Assembly: GCA_036504035.1 (NCBI GenBank)
Contig: DASXVV010000012.1
Location: forward strand, 1-64,000
Direction of reading: 5' to 3'
Origin: Candidatus Deferrimicrobiaceae bacterium
Lineage (GTDB): Bacteria; Desulfobacterota; Deferrimicrobia; Deferrimicrobiales; Deferrimicrobiaceae
DNA: 64,000 bases
Of the stretch, positions 58,823-64,000 are shown piece after piece. The notes below the pieces were generated by a model. The model was not told the origin of the DNA. It did no database searches and worked only from the letters and a program-made list of their open reading frames with translations. The number at the start of each line of letters is the position of its first letter. The stretch's first letter is position 1. Both the position numbers and the translations under genes were made by a program.

Positions 58823-60373
58823 TCACCAGTTGTGGGCGGTGCCGTTGAAGATGTGGCAGTCGGGGCAGTCCATGCTGATCGCGATATCGCCGAGCCCCGT
58901 GCTGCTGTTCGCCCACGATGGCAGGCTCACCCGGAGATTCGTCGTGACCGGCTCATTGGATTTGGGGTGGGACTGAATGCTCCCTGGGGAGGACACCTTG
59001 ACCGGGCCGGTCGTCACGTGATGGGCGTTGGGCAGGTTGTGCCCGCTCGTGACGGTCCCGCCCTTGGACCAGTCGGCCTCGTTGGGGAGACCGACGCCGT
59101 TGTGGCACTTCTTGCAGATCGATTTGCCGTGCTGGCCGATGTCGACCAGTCCCTTGGAGCCCGAGACGCCGAAATGGACCCGGTGGCAGGTCGTACAGAG
59201 CAGCTCCCCGTCGGTTCCGAACTGGTTTCCGGCCTGGCGGCTGAGATAGCTGATCGGGGCGACCTTGAACTTGAAGCCGCCAACCGTCGTGGTGTATTGG
59301 CCGGCCTTGTCCAGCGTTGTCCTGGTGCCTGCGGGGTGCCCCCAGGCGGTCAAGCCGACGTTCCAGTCCTCGCGGTCGGCCTGGAGGGAGGTGGCATTCC
59401 CGTGGCAGCCTACGCAGATCGGGTTCCACCCGCTGTCGGCGTCGATCGTCTTGACGACGTTGAGGTTCCGCTCCCCGTTGATGTTGGGGCGGTGCGCCGA
59501 ATGGCAGGTATAGCAGCCCATCTGCTGGCGGCCGCCGCGCGGCGTCCAGGCGCTCATGGGTTCGGTGGGGCCTGACGTCAGGTGCCCCCCCATATTCCAC
59601 GAGACGGACTTGTCGTTCAACGATTTCGCGGCCGGGGCCGGTACGTCGAACACGTTGACCGTGCCGCTGCCGTCCTCGCGCCCGTAGCGCTGGATGAGGA
59701 TGCGCCGCGGAAAGCGCCCGTTCTCGGAGCGGGACGCGGCGATCGCGTTGTCGACGAGGAAGTCGACCGGATGGTTGCCGTCGGGGGGAGAGCTGAGGTT
59801 CCCGGTCGCCCGCTCGACGTGGCACCGGTCGCAGAAGCCGTCGAAATTAGGGTATTCGGCGGCGAGCGGCGCGAGCAGGAACGGCGGGTAGCTGTTGTCG
59901 TGGACCGCGTGGCACGAGGTGCACTCGAGCGGGGTTCCCGTGGACACCCCGGGCCAGGAGATGTTGGGGGGAGGCCAGGACGTGGGGCGCCCGCTGCCGC
60001 TCTTGAGATTGTCGGGCCAGCGGCCGTGCGAGCGCGTGAAGAACACAGCGGTATAGTCGGGCGTCTGGGAGGTGCCGTAATCCGTCATGCTGACGCTCGG
60101 GCCCGGTTCCGGGACCAGGGTGTCGGTCTCGGGGAGAATCCCCTTCCCGGAGTGGCACAGGAAGACGCACTGCCCGCCGTAAGTCCCGAGCTCGTTTTCC
60201 ATCACGCCGTAATAGTTGGTGTCCTTGCGTGCGTGGCAGACGAGGCATGCGTCCTTGTCGGGGAGGTACTGCCGGATGTCGTGATGGGAATTGTCGATGC
60301 CGGCGCCGACGGGAGCCGCTGTCAGCAACAGGACAAGGGCGGCCAGGATGCGAGATGCCGATATGTTGTTCAA
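58823..60373 (-). CDS. Multihaem c-type cytochrome with nine haem-like sites
   Basis: A 516-residue exported cytochrome with a signal peptide (about 1-24, ending GAG). It has eight CxxCH haem sites: CLVCH, CTSCH, CDRCH, CYTCH, CVGCH, CTTCH, CKKCH and CPDCH. One extra CVFLCH (Cx3CH) lies after the first. Many spare His residues may serve as second axial ligands. It belongs to the doubled-CxxCH/NapC-like group rather than any cytochrome I know by name. TTG 60373 is preceded by GGAGG. It transfers electrons across the periplasm or to the surface. Confidence 0.9.
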   Translation of the reverse strand: MNNISASRILAALVLLLTAAPVGAGIDNSHHDIRQYLPDKDACLVCHARKDTNYYGVMENELGTYGGQCVFLCHSGKGILPETDTLVPEPGPSVSMTDYGTSQTPDYTAVFFTRSHGRWPDNLKSGSGRPTSWPPPNISWPGVSTGTPLECTSCHAVHDNSYPPFLLAPLAAEYPNFDGFCDRCHVERATGNLSSPPDGNHPVDFLVDNAIAASRSENGRFPRRILIQRYGREDGSGTVNVFDVPAPAAKSLNDKSVSWNMGGHLTSGPTEPMSAWTPRGGRQQMGCYTCHSAHRPNINGERNLNVVKTIDADSGWNPICVGCHGNATSLQADREDWNVGLTAWGHPAGTRTTLDKAGQYTTTVGGFKFKVAPISYLSRQAGNQFGTDGELLCTTCHRVHFGVSGSKGLVDIGQHGKSICKKCHNGVGLPNEADWSKGGTVTSGHNLPNAHHVTTGPVKVSSPGSIQSHPKSNEPVTTNLRVSLPSWANSSTGLGDIAISMDCPDCHIFNGTAHNW

Positions 60374-60494
60374 TGATCCTCCGGATTTTCCCGCTCCCGC
60401 AAGACTACCCCGCAAGACTACACCATGCGGGACGCGCGGAAAACCGGGAAATGCAGGGTTTGAATTGATCCCCAAAAAATGTATAACGGAATCG

Positions 60495-61022
60495 ATGATC
60501 CCGGAATCCGTGCCCAAGAGGCGTTGGCCGTATCTGTTGCTGTTGACGCTCGGGGCAGCATCGGCCCTCCTTGCGGCCGTCGACAACTTTCCCCGCACGA
60601 ATCCGCACGCCTCGTTCCAGCGGAAGGAGGCGCCCCTGTGCCCCCGCTGCCACTTCTACTCCGGCGGCACCCGCTTCGAGGCCGACCGCTTCGCCGCCGA
60701 CGCCGACACGCTCTGCTACGACTGCCACGCCAAGGAGCACCTCGGTCGGACCCATCCCGTGGGATCCCGTCCCGCCGCGAAGTACGGGCACAAGATGAAC
60801 GTGCCCGACGAGTTTCCGCTGAACGACGACGGGAAGATGATGTGCCTCACCTGCCACTTCGCCCACAAGAAAGCTTATCTTTCCCAGGAAAAATCCTGGC
60901 CGACCCAGCAGCCCGAGAGCAACATCCCCGGCCGCTATTTCAAAACCTTCTACCTGCGGCGCACCGACCCGAGAACCCTCGGGATCGCGGCGCTGTGCGA
61001 CGGGTGCCACAAAAAGATATGA
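60495..61022 (+). CDS. Tetrahaem c-type cytochrome, membrane-anchored
   Basis: A 175-residue protein with an N-terminal helix (about 11-30) and four CxxCH sites: CPRCH, CYDCH, CLTCH and CDGCH. The spacing resembles small periplasmic electron carriers. It diverges from the nine-site cytochrome, with 121 bases between starts, and overlaps the first HAMP-like gene (ATGA). It may deliver electrons or redox state to the membrane pair downstream. Confidence 0.9.
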   Translation: MIPESVPKRRWPYLLLLTLGAASALLAAVDNFPRTNPHASFQRKEAPLCPRCHFYSGGTRFEADRFAADADTLCYDCHAKEHLGRTHPVGSRPAAKYGHKMNVPDEFPLNDDGKMMCLTCHFAHKKAYLSQEKSWPTQQPESNIPGRYFKTFYLRRTDPRTLGIAALCDGCHKKI

Positions 61023-61573
61023 ACACGATGCCGCAGTACAACATGCGAAGGATCGTCCTTATCAACCCGCGGTTCCAGCTCCGGGTCGCGATGCTTTTCT
61101 GCGCGATCATCCTGCTGGGGGGTGCGCTGCTGGCGTTCCAGATCTTCCGGGACGTCCAGGGCGTGCTCGTCGAGGCGACGGCCCGCGGCCATTTCGACAA
61201 CGACCTGACGCCGTTCATGCTCGTCTCGGACGTCATCGTCCGCGACCTTCTCGTGATGGCGGGGGGGCTGCTGGTCGCGACCTTCGTCCTGTTCGCCTTC
61301 CTGCTCCGGCGCATTCACGCGGGCATCCTGCGGCTGGTCGAGGTGCTGCTCAAGTCCGCGCAGGGCGACCTGTCGACGCCCACCGATGCGCCCGGCCCCG
61401 CCGAGATCGGCGCGTTCGGGGAGCGGCTCGACGGCATCCGCGGGACGACGCTCGTGCTCATCAAGGAGATCCGCGGCGACGCCGCCGCGCTCGAATCGGC
61501 GTCCCTGTCCGGGGACGATTACAAGGCGCGCTGGAACGCGCTGAAAGAGAAGCTCGGGAGGCTGGCCCCATGA
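61019..61573 (+). CDS. HAMP-like membrane protein, first of a pair
   Basis: A 184-residue protein with two membrane helices (about 18-40 and 70-92) enclosing a short periplasmic loop, followed by a HAMP-like cytoplasmic segment (LRRIHAGILRLVEVLLKSAQGDL) and a helical tail. No kinase, cyclase or methyl-accepting domain follows. The start is ATG 61019 (ATGA with the cytochrome stop); ATG 61028 is possible. The next gene starts in its stop codon. Confidence 0.78.
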   Translation: MNTMPQYNMRRIVLINPRFQLRVAMLFCAIILLGGALLAFQIFRDVQGVLVEATARGHFDNDLTPFMLVSDVIVRDLLVMAGGLLVATFVLFAFLLRRIHAGILRLVEVLLKSAQGDLSTPTDAPGPAEIGAFGERLDGIRGTTLVLIKEIRGDAAALESASLSGDDYKARWNALKEKLGRLAP

Positions 61574-62133
61574 GCGCCGACATAAGCACCGACAACGTCA
61601 GGATCACCGAAGGCCGGTACGGCACCCGCTTCCTGGTCAAGCTGGCGATCACCGTCGCCGGCGGTCTCACGCTGGTCTTCGGGTCGCTGTACCTGCTATT
61701 TTCCCGCCCGCTCCGGGGCGGCTACGGTTCCGCCTACCAGGCGCTCAACAGCCTGACCGAGCCGTGGCTGCTGCTTCCGATCGTCGGCCTTCCGGTGCTG
61801 GTCTACGCGCTCGTCGTCTGCATCGTCACGGTCGTCCTGTGCGTTTATGCCATCCACAAGGTGGCGGGCCCGCTCTACCGAATGGACCGCGTGGTCGACA
61901 ACTACGTATCCGGCGAACCGATCCGGGCCGTCTTCTTCCGGCAGGGCGACCAGGCGGCGGTGCTTGCCGACGTATTCAACGCCTTCGTCGCCCGCCTTCG
62001 CGAAGACCGCCAGGGATGCCAGGATCTGATGGCGCGCGCCGAGAGCGACTTCGCCCGCGACCCGGCCGCGGCCAGGGCCGAGATGGCCAAGGCCGCCGCC
62101 GAGATCGGGAAGCGCACGGCGAAGTACAAGTAG
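61570..62133 (+). CDS. HAMP-like membrane protein, second of a pair
   Basis: A 187-residue protein with the same layout: helices at about 22-44 and 70-95, then a HAMP-like AIHKVAGPLYRMDRVVDNYVSG and a helical end. It lacks an output domain. It probably forms a heterodimer with the first protein, possibly relaying redox state from the tetrahaem cytochrome (inference). The pair may be a split, output-free form of a chemoreceptor or sensor kinase. Confidence 0.78.
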   Translation: MSADISTDNVRITEGRYGTRFLVKLAITVAGGLTLVFGSLYLLFSRPLRGGYGSAYQALNSLTEPWLLLPIVGLPVLVYALVVCIVTVVLCVYAIHKVAGPLYRMDRVVDNYVSGEPIRAVFFRQGDQAAVLADVFNAFVARLREDRQGCQDLMARAESDFARDPAAARAEMAKAAAEIGKRTAKYK

Positions 62134-62141
62134 TTTCCCGG

Positions 62142-63080
62142 ATGCGCATCGCGATCATCGGGTCCGGCGCGGTCGGGCTCTTCTACGGCGCCGTCCTGCA
62201 GCGGGGGGGCCACGACGTCCGTTTCCTCCTTCGCACCGATTACGAGGCGGTGAGCGCATCCGGGCTGACCGTCCATTCGATCGACGGCGACTTCCGCCTC
62301 GACCGGGTCCTCGGCTTCCGCGATGCCGCCGACATGGGCGAGGTCGACCTGGTCCTCGTGGCGCTCAAGGCGTTCTCCAATGCGCACCTGGTCGAGATGG
62401 TCCGGCCGCTGATGGAGGGCGATGCCGCCGTCCTGACGCTGCAGAACGGCCTCGGCAACGAGGAGCTGCTGGCGGATGCGTTCGGGGCATCGAAGGTCCT
62501 GGGCGGGGTTGCGATGATCGGCGTCGGGCGCACGTCCCCCGGCATCGTGAACCACATGGCGCTCGGCGCCATCCGGCTGGGAGAGTTCGCGGGAGGGCTC
62601 TCCGCCCGGGCCGAGGCGATCTCGGCCGTGTTCCGCGAGGCCGGAATCCGCTGCGAGGCCGTCGCCGACCTCCGGAAGATCCGATGGGAAAAGCTGGTCT
62701 GGAACATCCCCTTCAACGGCCTTTGCACGGTGACGGGGGAAACACCCTCCGTCCTGCTCGCCCGTCCGGACATGCGTCGGTTGGTGACTGAGATCATGAG
62801 AGAGGTCGTCGCGGGCGGGAACGCGCAGGGGTTCCGCGATCCGATCCCGGAAGCGTTCGTCGCGAAAATGGTATCGACGACCGAGCGGCACACGGGGAAG
62901 CATCGCCCCAGCATGCTGGTCGACCGGCTCGCGGGTCGACCCCTCGAACTCGACGCGATCTACCGGATCCCCCTCGAGCACGCGGCGGATCGGGGCGTCG
63001 AGATGGCCCGGGTACGGATGCTCCACGCGCTGCTCGAGTTGGGCGAGAAGGGCGCGAACCGGGAAAGCCCGCCCGGCTGA
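62142..63080 (+). CDS. panE: Ketopantoate reductase family protein
   Basis: An NADPH-dependent reductase of 312 residues that makes pantoate for coenzyme A, or a related 2-keto acid. The Rossmann motif is IGSGAVGLFYGAVL; LVALKAFSNAHL and LTLQNGLGNEELLADAF are substrate-loop motifs; KIRWEKLVWNIPFNGL carries the catalytic Lys, and HRPSMLVDRLAGRPLELD lies near the end. A true PanE role is likely but other substrates are possible. It lies eight bases after the HAMP-like pair. Confidence 0.9.
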   Translation: MRIAIIGSGAVGLFYGAVLQRGGHDVRFLLRTDYEAVSASGLTVHSIDGDFRLDRVLGFRDAADMGEVDLVLVALKAFSNAHLVEMVRPLMEGDAAVLTLQNGLGNEELLADAFGASKVLGGVAMIGVGRTSPGIVNHMALGAIRLGEFAGGLSARAEAISAVFREAGIRCEAVADLRKIRWEKLVWNIPFNGLCTVTGETPSVLLARPDMRRLVTEIMREVVAGGNAQGFRDPIPEAFVAKMVSTTERHTGKHRPSMLVDRLAGRPLELDAIYRIPLEHAADRGVEMARVRMLHALLELGEKGANRESPPG

Positions 63081-63085
63081 TACAG

Positions 63086-63124
63086 GCGCAGCCTCTCCCC
63101 CGCGAAGGGGAGAGGCTGCGCTTT
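63086..63124. terminator. Strong terminator between convergent genes
   Basis: A perfect 15-bp stem (63086-63100 with 63107-63121) with a six-base loop and a short T-run on the + strand. It closes panE and may also stop the convergent gene. Confidence 0.8.
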
Positions 63125-63142
63125 CCTGAACCTGACCCTTTG

Positions 63143-64000
63143 CTACTTCTTGCCCGTCGTGAAGCTGAACGTCAGGGCGGCCGCGGTCGGGTTCCCCGCC
63201 AGGTCCTTCACCGCACCCGCGGGCACCGTCACCGTATATTTCGTCAAAGCGATAAGCTGGGCTCCCGTCGAGGCGAGCCGGACCTGCAGGACGGCCGGGT
63301 TCGTCGTGCTCACCGCTGCCGTTATGGCCACCGGGACCGTCTGGTTCTTGTTGTTGACGTAGGTCAGCGTGATTCCGCCGACGTTGTTCCCCTTCGCGAT
63401 GCTCTCGCTGAACGTGATCGCGATCGATACGCCGCGGGAAACCGCTGTCGCCAGATTTGCAGGGTCTGTGGCGACCTTCGACGGTGCCACCGTGTCGATC
63501 TTGATCGGCTGGGCGTTAAACCCGAAGTTGTACGCATAATCCATGGCGCGGTAGTAGAGCGTGGTTGCCCCCGGGATGGAGTAGACGAAGGGGTAGGCGT
63601 AGCCCGTCCAGGTGACGTTGTCCAAGGAATATCCCTTGGAAAGGATCCCGCTGATGCTGTCGGTTCCCGACAGCGTGACCGTGACGGCGGACCGGTACCA
63701 GCCGTTGTCGCCGGTCGTGCCGGTGAGGACGATCGAGGCCTGTGGCGGCGTCTGGTCGACCCTGTAAAGCCGCGTTTGCACCGTCTCGAAGTTGCCCGCC
63801 TTGTCCACGGAACGGTAACGCAGATTGCTCTCCCCCTCGTGGGGGTAGGTAAAGGGGCCGGTGTACATCGTCCAGTTGACCCCGTCCCAGCTGTACTCGG
63901 TGTAATCCACACCGGTGCCGGTCAAGGTGTTGTCGATCCCGTAATCCGTCGCGGAGAGTGTCACCGTCGGAGGCGTCGGGTACCAGCCATTGGCGGCGTG
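63143..64000 (-). CDS. Secreted Ig-like repeat protein (5' end outside the window)
   Basis: A large secreted protein, 285 residues visible, whose N-terminal part lies beyond the right edge. Repeats of about 90 residues have the pattern NGWYxxxVTVTLSATD...YSWDGVNWTxYTGPF...LRYRSVDKAGN, as in OmpL47-type beta-barrel or Ig-like surface repeats. The end is a Big_5-like domain (VATDPANLATAVSRGVSIAITFSE, given as VATDPANLATAV plus SRGVSIAITFSE, and ALTFSFTTGKK). It may be an adhesin or S-layer protein. The open frame continues to base 64000. Confidence 0.85.
   Translation of the reverse strand, partial: HAANGWYPTPPTVTLSATDYGIDNTLTGTGVDYTEYSWDGVNWTMYTGPFTYPHEGESNLRYRSVDKAGNFETVQTRLYRVDQTPPQASIVLTGTTGDNGWYRSAVTVTLSGTDSISGILSKGYSLDNVTWTGYAYPFVYSIPGATTLYYRAMDYAYNFGFNAQPIKIDTVAPSKVATDPANLATAVSRGVSIAITFSESIAKGNNVGGITLTYVNNKNQTVPVAITAAVSTTNPAVLQVRLASTGAQLIALTKYTVTVPAGAVKDLAGNPTAAALTFSFTTGKK

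Noticed and set aside
1-64000. tRNA, rRNA or integrase genes that could mark an island border
   Set aside because: I saw no cloverleaf-compatible sequence ending in CCA, no rRNA segments and no tyrosine or serine recombinase motifs. A dedicated scan would be decisive.

Overview
The window is GC-rich, close-packed bacterial DNA with short intergenic gaps and many ATGA/GTGA stop-start overlaps. Outer-membrane beta-barrel proteins, lipoproteins, FeoAB, a Znu-type transporter, rubrerythrin, a NapH-like ferredoxin and periplasmic multiheme c-type cytochromes point to an anaerobic or microaerophilic Gram-negative. A Desulfuromonadota/Geobacter-like lineage is the best guess. This is inference from gene content; no rRNA, tRNA or other phylogenetic marker is present to settle it.

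Layout. 1-2.1 kb: the 3' part of a methyl-accepting chemotaxis protein, then a DUF948/YtxH pair closed by a strong terminator. 2.1-7.0 kb: rubrerythrin, then an operon of a Znu/Mnt-type metal ABC transporter (znuA-znuC-znuB) ending in a manganese-type family II pyrophosphatase. 7.1-11.8 kb: methyltransferase, transpeptidase, an exported protein, and a type III polyketide synthase with an isoprenylcysteine-methyltransferase-like partner. 11.8-21.6 kb: envelope genes (a protease/beta-propeller/beta-barrel protein, DUF4105-DUF3015, a lipoprotein, a hydrolase, a DMT transporter, a TPR protein). 21.6-25.9 kb: a likely ArsR-regulated metal operon (arsR, outer-membrane channel, feoB, a Cys-rich small protein, feoA).

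26.0-38.7 kb is a defence island: type I restriction-modification (hsdRMS), an AT-rich gene for a SIR2 plus NTPase-like protein, a two-gene AAA15 ATPase/DUF4276 (Toprim-like) pair, and an AbiEi/AbiEii type IV toxin-antitoxin pair with an inverted-repeat operator candidate. The SIR2 protein and the AAA15/DUF4276 pair are the best candidates for little-described immune systems.

38.7-49.2 kb: a monofunctional transglycosylase, a NapH-like ferredoxin, a PRC/MgtE-N/CBS protein convergent with an NRAMP-related transporter that lacks the NRAMP metal-site motifs (probably Mg2+), a PilZ protein, and a DUF3365 haem protein followed by an NtrC regulator, a histidine kinase and an MntH-UspA fusion. 49.3-52.8 kb: a PhnD-like lipoprotein overlapping a hybrid histidine kinase, then a small exported protein. 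52.8-57.1 kb: a beta-hydroxyacid dehydrogenase, a Crp/Fnr regulator, a double-ACT protein, peptide deformylase, a DUF218 protein and a membrane protein. 57.1-62.1 kb: an electron-transfer locus with an FnIII/NHL-type secreted protein and a nine-site cytochrome, divergent from a tetrahaem cytochrome and two HAMP-like membrane proteins. The window ends with a ketopantoate-reductase-family gene, a strong terminator, and the 3' part of a secreted repeat protein.

No stretch longer than about 300 bases lacks a gene. I saw no tRNA, rRNA, CRISPR array, transposase or integrase.
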